Positions 36,186 to 48,203 of a stretch of 64,000 nucleotides of DNA are shown piece after piece. This stretch comes from Chlamydoabsidia padenii. Its lineage: Eukaryota > Mucoromycota > Mucoromycetes > Mucorales > Cunninghamellaceae. The first letter of the stretch is position 1. Each line of letters begins with the position of its first letter. The stretch is taken from contig JAIWND010000021.1 in NCBI GenBank assembly GCA_025330725.1, forward strand, positions 534,235-598,234, in the 5' to 3' direction. The notes beneath the pieces are model-generated. The model did not search any database. It was not told the origin of the DNA and was given only the letters and a program-made list of their open reading frames with translations. The translations under genes were made by a program, and so were the position numbers.

Positions 36186-36765
36186 GATGGAAGAGAAGAA
36201 AAAAGAGGGTGGAAAAGGAAGAAGAAAATAAATCCGTCCCACAGTTTTTTTCTTTTTTTTTTTTTTCCTGCCCCAGAAAGAAACGCAGTCTCGCCTTTTT
36301 TGATTTCAGGTACCGCCCCTGATCTCCTCTTCATGACGATAATACTTTTTTCCCCTCTTCCTGTATGACCATCCATAGATATAGTTTGGCTTGTTCTCAT
36401 CATAAGGACTTGCCTATTCAATTGTGACATCTGCAATGGTGAGTATGTTGTCAAGTCATTTTACCAACACAAATAAATCCGGTTTTCAAACACCGTCGTT
36501 GATGCACTCATACAAGTCTGTTTTGGTATATAGGATAGAAGCTTAAATAACACAACAAGTAACAACTATAAGTTGTTCTATCGTTATAGAATTATAATTC
36601 ACAACTACATGCATAAGTATTAGGAACACGGAAGCCAATTTTGAGTTATGCATATTCAAATCCCGCATTAGGTCGGGAATTCAATATTTCGAGGGGGATA
36701 ATTATCTGCGGTCTGGTGCCAAAAGGAATGGTTCTTTCCTTTTTTTCTTAGCAGCGGTTAACACC
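36186..36765. other. Divergent eIF4E/RPS6 intergenic region
   Basis: Contains two adjacent motif copies (36652-36669 and, in opposite orientation, GGTCGGGAATTCAATATT at 36671-36688) about 80-115 bp 5' of the RPS6 ATG. No gene seen. Confidence 0.5.
36652..36688. promoter_or_regulatory. Inverted pair of the recurrent motif at RPS6
   Basis: TATTCAAATCCCGCATTA then GGTCGGGAATTCAATATT: two copies facing each other, about 80-115 bp before the RPS6 start. Confidence 0.5.
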
Positions 36766-37805
36766 ATGAAGGTACAAATCACAACTATCAACACCATCGA
36801 CTTGTCACCACCATCATAATTCTTATCAACTTGCTTATACGAATACGATGTTATTGGATGGATGGATAGATGGATGGATGGACTTTTTTTTTTACTGACA
36901 ATCTCTTTTTTATATAAAATGTAGTTGAACATTGCTAATCCAGCCACTGGCTGCCAAAAGTTGATCGAAATCGATGATGAACGTCGTCTGTAAGTACATT
37001 ATCTCTTTATGATGATACAAAAAAAAAAATAGGCAATACCCAAAAAAAAGGGGGGTGTTGCATCATTCATGGGTGGGGTTTTAAAAGGCACATGACACTC
37101 ATTCTCTTTCCTCTTTACTAACTAACCTGTCATTCTTTTTTTAAAAAAAGTCGTGGATTCTATGACAAGCGCATGTCTCAAGAAGTTCCTGGTGATGCTC
37201 TCGGTGATGAATTCAAGGGCTACGTCTTCCGTATCTCTGGTGGTAACGACAAGCAAGGTTTCCCCATGAAGCAAGGTGTGCTTTTGCCTCATCGTGTGCG
37301 TTTGTTGCTCTCCAAGGGCCACAGCTGCTACCGTCCTCGTCGCACTGGTGAACGCAAGAGAAAGTCCGTCCGTGGTTGTATCGTCTCTTCCGATCTCGCC
37401 GTGCTCTCTTTGGTGGTGGTCAAGCAAGGTGAACAAGATATCCCCGGTTTGACTGACATTGCCGTGCCCAAGCGTCTCGGTCCCAAGCGTGCCTCCAAGA
37501 TCCGCAAATTCTTCAACTTGTCTTATGCTGATGATGTCCGCAAGTATGTGATCCGTCGTGAAGTCCAACCCAAGAACCCTGAAAAGAAGCCTTACACCAA
37601 GGCTCCCAAGATCCAACGTTTGGTCACTCCTGCTACTCTCCAACGCAAGCGTCACCGGGTTGCCATCAAGCGCAGACGTGCCGAAGCCTCCAAGGAAGCC
37701 GAAGCCGAATACAAGCAATTGTTGGCCAAGCGTGTCAAGGAAACCAAGGACAAGAAAATGGAACGCCGTCGTACTTCTTCCATGCAAAAGTCTGCTTCTG
37801 CTTAG
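36766..37805 (+). CDS. RPS6: 40S ribosomal protein S6 (eS6)
   Basis: Small-subunit protein, phosphorylated downstream of TOR in other eukaryotes. The first exon is only ATGAAG (36766-36771), joined to [19 protein letters not shown] (about 36925-36989) and then [20 protein letters not shown] (37151-37805), giving 241 aa. The two-codon first exon is chosen because the open frame at exon 2 has an in-frame TAG just before TTGAAC and ATGAAG|GTACAA supplies the invariant MKLN start. The C-terminal [13 protein letters not shown] keeps the phosphorylatable basic/Ser tail. GC-rich codon choice suggests high expression. Intron 1 holds GGAT repeats. Confidence 0.97.
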
Positions 37806-38215
37806 ATGATAGCTTTTTTATGTTGTTATTAGTCTTCTTCATGTCACACACACCCTTTTTATATTAAATAAAGATGTTTACTTTTGTATATTGTTTATTA
37901 ACATGTGTGGTTTGGTTTGGTTGCATATTTAGACTACGCTTTTTGTGATACTTCCCCCTCTTTTTTTAACCTCTGCTGGGAAACGGCGGCTTTTGAAATC
38001 ATCCCGAGGAACAAGTGGTAGGCACCACAGCCTTTTTTTTTTTTTTTTTCACTCTTCTTCTGCTCCTTCCTCTTTCTTTTGCCGCTCTCTCCACATTATA
38101 CATCCTTTTGAATTTAATCTGATTCTCTTTTATCTCATACTTATACATATACACCCATACATATCTTTGCTTACTTTTATAGAGAATCTATTGTCCTCTC
38201 CCTTTTTAATTTTTA
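37806..38215. other. Intergenic, promoter region of the next gene
   Basis: AATAAA for RPS6 near 37867; a motif variant GGCGGCTTTTGAAAT at 37985-37999, about 220 bp before the next ATG; a T tract near 38033-38049. Confidence 0.5.
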
Positions 38216-38832
38216 ATGGTCAATAATCATAACGCACAAGAAAGCTATTCGAACGAAAATGACAACTCCACAGAAAGCACCAACCAAACGACGCTAAACT
38301 TCCATCCTCCCTTTGATTTTGACAAAGAGGTAAAGTAAAAACTATTATTAACATACAACAAATACAACAATGAAGAAAAAAGGATGTATCTAACTAGCAA
38401 TCTTGTTTTGTTGTCATTGTAGTTTGCTATCCACCGGTTAGCCATTAGCCAGGGTAACGTGGAAAAGGCGATTCAATCGTTTGTCTTATTGTAAGTATGG
38501 TTCATTGATCTTGGGGTAAACAATAGGGAAACCCCAAAAAAAGAACACTTATCTCTTTACTAATCAACATTATGTTTTTTTTTTCTTTTGATAGGCAGAG
38601 TAATAGTGGTAATAGCGACAAGTACAACGACTATATCATTGGACTGGCCAACCATATCGACCCTGTAAAAGACTCGGATTCAAGTCGTAAGTCATGTTAG
38701 ATGTTTCAAGAAGTAATATGCATAAGAACCCTCTGATATTAATCATATTCTTTTTTGTGTGTTCTAATTTAGGCTTCTTCCAATCTTTACCATCCCTCAT
38801 TCAATCAACTATAGTGGACACTGCCTCAGGTA

Positions 38833-38878
<46 letters not shown>

Positions 38879-41800
38879 ATACATGGATGTAGGTGTACTG
38901 ACTTTACTTGTTTACGTATAGCACATTTGGAGAAAACCAGTTACTTGAAGGCCTATCGAATCCTATTTGATTATATTCAAGCCTATCCTCGTCATGCTTA
39001 CAAATACTTGGTAAAGGAAGAACATTAAAAGAAAAACAATCCAACATTTACTTACTAACACCTTTTCTTCTTTTACGCAATAGATTCGTACAATGAAACT
39101 ACTGATATTGGGTGCCCAGGGTAGAGATAAGGATCATTGTATTCACACCTTAGGTAAATAATGTCTTATCATTGATAACATAAAAGGGAAAATTAACTTT
39201 AGTATGTTTTTTAACTAGTAACCAATCTCTTCCCAAGGCTGTGGAAACAACGAGTGTTATTGACAAGTAGTGGATCTGCACCAAGTATCAAATCAACAGA
39301 CGGCAAGCACTATCTCATCATTCCCAGCAACTTGTTTGAAGAATTTCTGCGACTTGGTCAACGCTATTATATTGATCATCGACAATGGAACGACAATATC
39401 AAGTTTACATGCTCCATGTTGGATTGTTGTGGTTACGAAGGATTGGCGCGATTGGACTTTTTATCACACACCAACCGATTCCAATATCTTAAAGAACAAC
39501 GACAATCTCTTCCAGTGTGTCAAAAAGAACAACCTCCTTCTGGACAACAGACATCGACTTTTCGTGACGATTTGACATCGGGCCGCGCAGGTGGCAGCAA
39601 TAGTACGCCTACTACCAGCAATAACACGAACGACAATACCCATATCAGCGATCATTGTAACAATAACAAAGCGACCACGACATCATCGACTAAACTCACC
39701 TCACCTCTCATATCAACATCAGCCACTTCTGTGTTGGGTACCAATGCGGATAAGGATACATTATCGACCTTGGTGGCGTTTACATGCGAATACATGGCGG
39801 TCTCCTCTCAATTCACTCAATTTGCATTCGAATATTATCGAGCCATCTGTGTCCTTGATGGTACTGAATCTGGTGGAACTGATTCTGCTTCTGATGGTGG
39901 TACCAGTCAACGTCAAGAAAAGGCATGTTTGATTCCCATTTGCGCCATTCAGTCTTCAAATAATTTGATCGGCGATCATTGGAAAAAGTCAACAACAACA
40001 ACAACGGCAGCGGGACATTTCCAACAAGGCGGGACTCGACAAAAGAAGAAGAACAAATTGGATGATACAAGAGGTGGTGGATTGGATTCATATTGTATGG
40101 AAGGTGTGGATCAAACTTTGCAAATCCTCAGTAAAGCGGCGGATTGTTTACGGCATTTGGTCAACCTGTGGGATTGGGTAGTACATACATCACCTGATAT
40201 TGACTGGACAACTTTATTTGGTGGTTGGGAAACGGAATTCACTCGGGTCATTGATGCTTACCAACTTCCGTTTGACATTTACAATGCTATTCTACTGGTA
40301 CGAAGTGATCTGGCATTATCAACGGTAAGAAGAAATGTATAATGGAGTTTTTTTATTTTTTATTTTTATTACTATTATTGGTTAACTAACGATTTACTCT
40401 CATTTGTATAGCCTTCGATCCCTGGAAATTTATCCAAGGCGCTTAAACTCTCTCAATCTATCTGTGATCGAATTGAAGTACAACGTCGTCAAGGAAAAGA
40501 AAAGGCCCACTTGGTTGAATACAACATTCCCTTTATGTTTGCATTCCGTGTCCTTTATACTATTGGTGTAATCTATCTCTTAGTGGGTAGTCTCCAGGTA
40601 AAAGTAGAAAACAAACAAAATATGTTGCTCGAACGATATCTAAACTTTTTTTTTTTCGTAATAGCAATCTACTTTAGAAATCGCCATTATCCTCTCTGTA
40701 TTCCCGATACCTCAAGAATTGAACGACAAGGATTTTATTACGGATGAACTAGATTGTCACACAGCAGGAACAGTTTTCCGTGATCATGAATATGGACTAA
40801 TGCATGTTACGCAAAGGGGACTTGTCGTGCGTTGTATTAAGCATCTTATTGTCAGTCTTGACAATGAAACTGGACAACAAGGTGGTATGGCATCTTTGGA
40901 TTCAGCAATGCGATGGGATGAAAAAGCCGGCAATATGATGGTGTTGATGCAATATGGTTGGCCTTACTGGAATACACGGACCGACTTTTGGGACAAGGTG
41001 ATTCATCAAATGAAAGAACGGCGGACATTTAGAAACAGAAGCGTGCTGGAATACATATTTGGTAAGACAAAGCAAAAGGCTTTCACACTTAGATTAAATT
41101 AAATGACTGACATTTTTAATTTTAGTGCCTGAAATGCTCCAAATCTTGAAAAATCTCCATGAATCGAAACAAGTGGCAATGGATATACTCTCTTCCGAAT
41201 TCATCATGCGAAATGGACAATATCAAGCTCAACAGCAACAGCACCAACATGAACAACACCGATCGGCATCATCATCTACTACATCACCTACAATCCCGTC
41301 ACGACGATTAACACATGTAAATACCACCTCTACCGACTCAACAACAGCGCCAGTGATTAGTGCAGATGACGACCGGACATTACCTTCTTTAAGCTCATTA
41401 CCACTCTCCTCAAAATCTATGGTACGACCTCCGCCCACTTCCTATGAACCTTCAGTAACAAACACAATTCTACCCAGCATGGATATGTCACCCTCCTGGT
41501 ACTCTGTCTCCACTCAAAACACATCTCAGGTCAATTGGATGTCACCTTCCTTTTATTATAGCCGCCCTGCAACATCGGTGGTCATACCCAAAAAGAAGAA
41601 GAAACGAACAGCGGATCAAATCAGTGGTAGCGGTGACGAAGACGATGATGATGATCAAGACGATCAAGATGGTGGTAACCATGACAATACGGCGGAATCA
41701 CAACAAACTAGTGAACATCAGCGTGGTGATGATGATGAGGATGGATTATCTGGTACAACAAATGTAGTCCCGAAACGAAATTTTATGTTGAATGAAATGA

Positions 41801-41925
41801 TATCACGGTATTTGGATCAACGTATTCAACGGTTTACGAATCATAAAATCTCACCTCAACGGCTACGACATGTCTTGCAACACTTTTTGAAGAATATGGT
41901 AGTGAAAGGAAGCGAAGAAGATTAA
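38216..41925 (+). CDS. Large helical protein, possibly Integrator subunit 10-like (tentative)
   Basis: Ten exons from ATG 38216 (about 38216-38329, 38423-38490, 38595-38686, 38773-38829, 38922-39010, 39084-39153, 39219-40324, 40412-40596, 40665-41061, 41126-41925) encode about 992 aa; nearly all joins keep frame. Helical segments include LKAYRILFDYIQAYPRHAYK, IPSNLFEEFLRLGQRYYID, FDIYNAILLVRSDLA and FMFAFRVLYTIGVIYLLVGS, with long Ser/Thr/Asn- and Gln-rich inserts and an acidic patch near 41640-41760. The run of short helical repeats and the LFEEFLRLGQRYYI segment remind me of INTS10, but this is a weak resemblance and the gene should be treated as uncharacterised. Intron 4 has about 40 A after its donor. 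Confidence 0.75.
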
Positions 41926-42263
41926 CTCGGATCGACACAACATACTCTCTCTATCATACGCGGGCGGACTTTATTTGGGTGGGTGGATTATCTCGAGTCT
42001 ATTTTTAGACCCTTAGGTGTGGCACAATCCAGGATGGTGGTTTTTTTTTTTTTTTTTTTTTTTTTTGGAATAAATATCAAGGCAGGTGCCTGGTCTCTCT
42101 TCTCTCTCTTTCCTTACTCTTTACTTCTTCTTCTTCTTTTTACCATTCCTTATATCTCCATTCCTTTTAATACTCTCTTTTATCACAAACACCTTCCCCT
42201 TCCCCTATAATCTACTCTCTACTATCTACCCTCTCATCCTCTCTCATTAACATATATTAAAAC
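41926..42263. other. Intergenic, no gene seen
   Basis: T tract near 42041-42066 and a long CT-rich stretch leading into the next ATG. Confidence 0.5.
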
Positions 42264-43583
42264 ATGGTGGATAAAAGTCGAATGACCTTACAAAAACTAG
42301 CTCGGTGGAATCCAAACCAATCTCATCCTGTACAAGATCGGAAAGGATCGGCTGCTCTTTGGGAAGGTACCTTACAACCTCTAGACCATGAAGACTTGAA
42401 ACAAGGTGCTCTTTACATTATCAAGATCCATCACGTCTCAGTTGGCTTATTTCAAGGTAAAGAAGAAGAAAAAATTATAACTCTACATGTCCAATATACT
42501 AACGTTATTATCCTTCATAGGTTGGAACGATGATATGTGTTGTTTTGCTGTACTTCGTAAGTTACCATTCGGGATAAAATAAAAACAATATGATGATGTG
42601 ATGCACGTGGTAGCTTACCACAATTGAAGGTGACAAAACTGATCTCTTGTTTTTTTATAGGGTCTGAAAACTCACCAATGCGATGGTCACAGGCTCGTTA
42701 TCTTCCAGGGGATTTCGACGCCTTTGATGCCTTTGATGAAGCTGGTAATCCCCCTGTACATCTATGGACTCGTTACTTGCGTGTGGAAGTCCCTGTCAAT
42801 TGGTTTGCCATCTTTGAAGAAGCTAGACGTAAACAACGGGAATGGGCAACTCATATACTCGAACAACAACAGCAGCATCTTCATACCTCTTCTACTCTAC
42901 CTGGAGGAATGATGATGGGTGGCAATAGTGGCGGCTACCCCTCTTTAATGGCAGGATTACACCATCATCATCATCATCAACAACAACAACAACAACAACA
43001 ATCTCTTTTGGATGAAGATTACAATGATCTTGGTACTTTCTCAGCAGCACCTTCACAATCTATGCGATCTGAACAATTCTCCTCTATCTCGAGTCTCCCT
43101 CTGGAGCCAACTGACGACCCATTATCATCATCACCTACGGAACAAATCACCTCACGCCCTCATCCTCCTTCGACTACTATAGTACACTCATCAGATCACA
43201 CTGTCGCCACTTGTCCTATTGGTGAAGGTGAAGGGACCAACACAGATTACATTACTGCAACAACATCTAACCAACATACCAATCTATCACCTAATCTTAC
43301 AACGACACAGATACCAGTAACACCGACATCATCAGCCTCATCATCCCCTACAACCATGACGGATGAACTAGCAAAATTGAATAACATGACACCTTCTCAA
43401 AAACTGGATATGGAATTGGGTGATTTATCATTCCCTCACGATGATGATCGATTCTCTATTCACTCTGATTATCAACCTAGTATTCATCTTCGTGACACTT
43501 CATCTCCTCACAACAACCAAACTTGGAAAAAACGATCCATCAAGAAAATGCTTAGTCGATCATCCCATCATAATGTAAAATAG
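42264..43583 (+). CDS. Uncharacterised fungal protein
   Basis: Exons about 42264-42456, 42521-42556 and 42661-43583 give 383 aa. The first 150 residues are ordered and look like a compact domain: RMTLQKLARWNP, ALWEGTLQPLDHEDLKQG, GWNDDMCCFAVLR, then MRWSQARYLPGDFDAFDAFD and LWTRYLRVEVPVNWFAIFEE. The second half is disordered: six His, poly-Gln, Ser/Thr/Pro-rich, ending in a basic KKRSIKKMLSRSSHH tail. I recognise no family; the frame and splice joins are clean, so the gene itself is likely real. A C tract follows the stop almost directly. Confidence 0.8.
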
Positions 43584-43764
43584 TGCCCCCCCCCATCTTT
43601 TATTTTCATCCTCCTCCCCCTCTCTTGTTTTACCATACATATACATTTCCCCCCCCCTTTTTTTTTTTTACACAGATGTAGTAGATGTTATACAATATTA
43701 TTTATTTAATTAATTATTCTAATAATAAAAAAAAAACTATAAAAACTAGTTGGTATATACATAT

Positions 43765-44531
43765 TCAAACTTGTAGGACTTGACGGAAGGATTGGGCCAC
43801 CGTCCATCGACGCATCGCACAAGCCACGGGTAAAAGATAGTTAGCCAAATGTCGGATTTCAGTCTTGGTGCCTTGATGTTGGAAGCGTTGCCATAATGCC
43901 AATACCTCTTTTTCTTTATAGACTATAATACAAAACAGTTTAGATCGCTAAGAAGGGGGTGGGGAGGTTCGTCTTGTCTTACCCGGATAGGATGACTTTA
44001 GTTGTTTAAAAAGAAGCCATTTGACCGTCCATAGTGTCAATGTTGGTTCAGTTGTGGTTGGTGGTAGTGGTTTGATGGATGCATAAACGGGTGGCGATGA
44101 CATGATACGATGAAGAGGTGACGATGGTGGTGATGGTGAAGTAGGCTGATGGTATTCGACAGGTGATGTTTGTCTGGCTCGTTTAGTCGGATGAGGCTGA
44201 TCGGGCTGCTGTGGTGGTGGTGGTGGTGGTGGTGGTTGGGTAGGGTGCGGTTCATCAGTCCAGAATGCTTCTTGTAGTGTTTCGAGTACATCTAAAAGAT
44301 TGGATCGTGGTACGTCAAAGATGTTTTCACATAGTGCTTTATACTAAATGATTGGGATTAGTTCGTGGAGGGATGGTTGAGTTTGTTTACCTTTGGTTCG
44401 GTTGGTTCCGTGGCAAATATATTTAGCTAAAAAGATGAATATAAACAAGAGAAGGAAGAGTTTAGCAAGTTGACATGGAATAGAGTAAAATGATTTATAT
44501 GGTTTACCTCTGATAGAGATGGTTGTTCCAT
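43765..44531 (-). CDS. Small proline-rich protein, weakly SRA1/Sec31-C-terminal-like
   Basis: Four exons (about 44531-44508, 44426-44391, 44343-43983, 43922-43765) give 192 aa and were assembled from splice signals because no single long frame shows it. It starts MEQPSLSELNIFATEPTEPK, continues YKALCENIFDVPRSNLLDVL, has eight consecutive Pro followed by a Pro/Ser-rich middle, and ends in a helical block (EVLALWQRFQHQGTKTEIRH, then CAMRRWTVAQSFRQVLQV). The Pro-rich middle plus helical C-terminus resembles the SRA1/Sec31 C-terminal fold in pattern only; function unassigned. The motif GTCGGGATTTGAAATT lies 68 bp 5' of the ATG. Confidence 0.65.
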
Positions 44532-44598
44532 TAAAAGAGAAAGGAGCGAAAGAAGAAGAGAAGCTTGAAAAAAATAAAAATAAAAGATGTTAGAAAAA

Positions 44599-44614
44599 GT
44601 CGGGATTTGAAATT
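44599..44614. promoter_or_regulatory. Recurrent motif GTCGGGATTTGAAATT
   Basis: 68 bp 5' of the start of the proline-rich gene at 44531. A second copy (TTTAAACCCCGCCAT) lies at about 44816-44830, next to the dispersed repeat. Confidence 0.45.
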
Positions 44615-44831
44615 GTGCCCTGGCTTGCCTGTAGAGCGCCTTGATCACCATTGGACGGATCATACAAGTTGAGGCTATACACTTTCAACTAGACATGTAA
44701 ACGTCTGACCCTTGATGATTTATTCTGTCCATTATACTGTAAATACATCAACTATTCCAAGATACACTACCTACATGGTGGCAAGATGGTGCGACAGACC
44801 AGCCAAATCAATATATTTAAACCCCGCCATC

Positions 44832-45245
44832 ATGCAAAAAGAGTAAATTTAATTTTTTGTCGATTAGGGTAAACTTTAGCCCAAGTGGCTTCCTATAGGC
44901 TTCATCTCATTAATGCAAACTATGATGGTCAATGTCCTGTATAAAATTGTTATAATTTGACAATGCATGGGTTATGATCATCTGATTTTTTCTTATAAAA
45001 GATCTTTTTAAATTCTTTTCAGCTTTCCTTGGGGATGCCCACCCATTTAACAAACAACAACAACTTGTCAGTCAATTCTTGGATGAGAATATGACTGCAC
45101 CCCTCCTTTGAGAGGGAAGGGTACGGGGCTTCGGCAAACGGTAAGTAAAAAAAAAAAAAAGGAAACCACATACTTCCCACATAATATTAACTGATATTTC
45201 ATCCTCCGCTTATTCGACGAAAAATTCAAGTTACCGATGCAAAAA
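44832..45245 (-). mobile_element. Dispersed retroposon/SINE-like repeat, copy 2, with 9-bp target-site duplication
   Basis: The 396-bp body (44841-45236, minus orientation) starts GGTAACTTGAATTTTTCG and matches the copy at 15489-15860. It is flanked by ATGCAAAAA at 44832-44840 and 45237-45245. It differs from copy 1 by an inserted A/T homopolymer, a few small indels and an A/T-rich 3' tail after TAATCGAC. Different flanking duplications at the two loci show two independent insertions. Confidence 0.78.
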
Positions 45246-45449
45246 AAGATAGCGTCCATTTTAAAACCACACATAACAAAAAGAGATATAAGAGAATGAT
45301 TTACATATGTTTATTATTAAAACAAAATGGGGATGGGTGACTAAGTTATTGTAAAGCGTGGGGGGTGATGATGATTAGATGTTTACTATAAAGATATTAA
45401 AAATAAAATAAAAAGATGAGTGTCAAATCATTGAATATCCTGTTTTAGT

Positions 45450-46108
45450 TCAACTTACTTGTTGCATAGCTTCCTTCTTTCCCTTACGATCGAGGATAGA
45501 TTGACGGCTGTGATCCAACTTGAGCTTGTTGATGACGACGTTGGAGGGATGGATACCGATAGGAGCAGAGGCACCATTGACCTTTTCACGAGTAACACGT
45601 TCGATGTGGATGACATACTTTTTACGATAGACTTGGACCACCTTGCCTTCACGACCCTTGTAGGTACCACGGACAACAGTGACTTCATCATCACGACGGA
45701 TGGGCATGGCACGGACCTAAAGAGAGAGAGAGAAAAGGAAGGTGTGAGTTGACATTGTAGTGGTGAGTCAATGGCCCGACTTACGCTGTGCTTTTCCTTG
45801 AGTTCCTTGGACAAAGGAGCACTCATGATCTTTTGACGAATATGAGAAGGAGCAGAGAAGTGGGCCTTTCTGCACTTTCGTCGAGAGGAAGTAACGTCTA
45901 CAATGAGAGAATAAGAGAATGAGTAATGGTGATTCCCATGATGAACTCCCCGCCCCTGACATATCAAGTCATCCATCCATCCATCCATCCATCCCGTATT
46001 ATTGTTGGTGTTGTTGTTGCTTATTTGTTGTTTTCATCCCATCCATCCTCGTACGTCGTTTCGTGTATATTTGTTGATCATCCCATCCTTACCAGCACTG
46101 AATTTCAT
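45450..46108 (-). CDS. RPL26: 60S ribosomal protein L26 (uL24)
   Basis: Large-subunit protein near the exit tunnel. Exons about 46108-46093 (MKFSA plus one base), 45897-45785 and 45716-45450 give about 131 aa: [20 protein letters not shown], then [20 protein letters not shown] (the KOW region) and [13 protein letters not shown]. The printed frame ends QQVS; alternatively a further intron starting at that GTAAGT could place a stop directly after QQ. Head to head with ASF1, 199 bp between starts. Confidence 0.95.
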
Positions 46109-46178
46109 GATGTTTTATGTAGAGGAAGAGAAGGAATTCAAACATGCAAAAAAAAAAAAAGAATGCAACCCTCCTTCA

Positions 46179-46196
46179 TTTTTCAAATTCCGCCTG
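46179..46196. promoter_or_regulatory. Recurrent motif TTTTCAAATTCCGCCTGG, RPL26/ASF1 shared promoter
   Basis: 71 bp 5' of the RPL26 ATG and 111 bp 5' of the ASF1 ATG; one mismatch to the core. Confidence 0.45.
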
Positions 46197-46306
46197 GTCT
46201 CCAGCGTTGAATCCCCGACTTTCTTTCTTTTTAAAAAAAAAAAAATCGCGTGCCGTAGCGGAACACGCCGCTTCTTCTTCTACAAATCACTCTTTTTTAA
46301 TACATC

Positions 46307-47121
46307 ATGTCACTGGTCAATATTCTTAATGTAAAGGTGCTAGATAATCCTACACACTTTAACAATGACTTTAACTTTCAAATTACTTTTGAATGCAACG
46401 CTGAACTGAAGGATGGTAAGTACCCCCCCCCTTTATATGGAAACCCTTTCACTCACCTTATATAATTGATAGATCTGGAATGGCGAATGATCTATGTTGG
46501 CTCAGCAGAAAACCCTCAACAAGATCAAGTACTGGATTCTATCATGGTTGGTAAGTGGACACTTTACACAAAAGAACAAGGGTATCTAATTCACTTTTAT
46601 TTTTAAACAGGACCTGTCCCCGTTGGTGTGAACACTTTTGTATTTTCGGTAAAGTAATGAAACGGACCCCCGTGGACCTTTGACTCATCTCTCTCTCTCT
46701 CTCTCTTTATGTAATAGGCACCTGCGCCTAAACTCAACCTTCTACCTCAAAGTGATTTACTTGAAGTGACAGTGGTACTCTTATCCTGCTTGTATCATGA
46801 AAAAGAATTTGTACGTATTGGATATTATGTTAATAATGAATATACCGATGAAGAATTACGTGAAAACCCACCTGCTCAAGTCATTGTCGAAAAACTACAG
46901 CGTAATATTCTGGCTGATAAACCCAAAGTGACAAGGTAAGACATGTTATTATATAGGCTCATACTCATACTATTTTGTTTATAGGTATACCATCAACTGG
47001 ACTGGTGAAGATAATGTCCAACAGACACAACCTGTGGATCAAGTAAGTTTAAAATTAATCATTCAAGATAAATTGAACTAATTGATCCTTCTCTTTGATA
47101 TAGGATATGATGGTCCAATAG
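46307..47121 (+). CDS. ASF1: Histone H3-H4 chaperone ASF1
   Basis: Carries H3-H4 dimers to CAF-1/HIRA during replication and transcription. Six exons (about 46307-46415, 46473-46550, 46611-46648, 46718-46935, 46985-47042, 47104-47121) give 172 aa. The Ig-fold core is well conserved: [55 protein letters not shown]-type [20 protein letters not shown] and [15 protein letters not shown]. The acidic tail seen in yeast is almost absent, so the protein is little more than the core. Confidence 0.95.
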
Positions 47122-47395
47122 AGTCTTTACTTTGGTCACATATAGAATAGTCTTTCGTATTTAACTTGAAAAAATAAACAATATAATTGGGCCTGATTAG
47201 ATGATTGGATAATATGTTTTTTTATTGATTATAGAGATTGGGTGGGAAATAAACTAGTATGTATATAAATAGAGGGATATAGATAGACTACTGTATATGT
47301 ATTGACAAAAGAAGGGTAGATGATATTGGGGGTATACTAGAATCTAGATCAGTATCAAGTTGGCTGCCATGGCAATATCCCCTCTTTACCTTGTC

Positions 47396-48203
47396 TCCTG
47401 TGGGTCGTTGCATGATGACGCTTCCATTGTAATTCCACCATCATCATCTAATTGATGAGCATAAAGAAATCCTTGATTCAATTCCATGTTTGATTTGATT
47501 TTTATTTTCCAGGAATCAGTTTGCAATGTGGACATCTGTCAAATAGGATTAGCCAATTCATGCATGACTTATTTACATTTTCAAACCCCGCTGATGTGAG
47601 CCTTGGCCGTATCCTATTTTTGATATTCGATTAAAATCAACCATCTAACCTACCTTGTCCAATGTGTCATGATGATATATCCGTATCTTATTGTAGATGG
47701 AGTGACCTGTAGTGTGTGTGTGTGTGTATGTATCAGCATGGTGTGGAAGAGGTGTCACTATTCTTCGCTGGAAAGGTAGTTTATTACAGAAGGAGCTGAG
47801 ACCATGTCAAAAATAATTACCTGTTCCATGTCCGTATTAGTCGTGGTGGTGAGTGACAATTTGTTGTAGGCATTGTTGATCCAGGAGTGCTAGAGCAGAA
47901 TGAATAAGGTGGCCCAATGTCGATCTGGTGTTAAAAAGACAGAGCCAGGAGAAGACCCAATGAGTTTTGCTTGAGAGGAATTTCCACTGTTGAGCCAAAG
48001 ATTGATGATGGGTGAACAGTTGGACTTTTTGGTTCTTGTTGATTAGTAAACTTGAATGAGACTCTATTGAAATAAAAAGGGCTACCCCACAAAAAGGGGG
48101 TAGATTGATAAAATTGTTTCTTTTGTGTGTGTGTGTTTTTTCATATTTATACTTAACAACTGTATTGGCTTTTATTTTGTTCCACCAGCCATTGTTTGGT
48201 CAT
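47396..48203 (-). pseudogene. Decayed or unresolved multi-exon gene, product unknown
   Basis: Coding-like exons with consensus borders: about 48034-47821 (SPIINLWLNSGNSSQAKLIG, GSVFLTPDRHWATLFILL), 47767-47654 (HSIYNKIRIYHHDTLDK) and 47535-47396 (LQTDSWKIKIKSNMELNQGF, then LYAHQLDDDGG), ending TAA. The first piece has one in-frame TAG at 47892-47890 (LL-stop-HSWINNAYNK), which a single C-to-T change from CAG would explain. A likely first exon (MTKQWLVEQNKS) starts at 48203, 93 bp from the motif at 48296-48312, but its join is unresolved. No family recognised. Confidence 0.4.

Noticed and set aside
37122..37787. Long minus-strand ORF across RPS6
   Set aside because: Shadow of the RPS6 coding sequence; no independent features.
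45150..45180. U1 snRNA-like ACTTACC in the dispersed repeat
   Set aside because: The other copy lacks it and no snRNA fold or Sm site is apparent.
45389..45456. A fourth exon of RPL26
   Set aside because: Possible splice sites exist, but the product would only lose two residues; sequence alone cannot decide.
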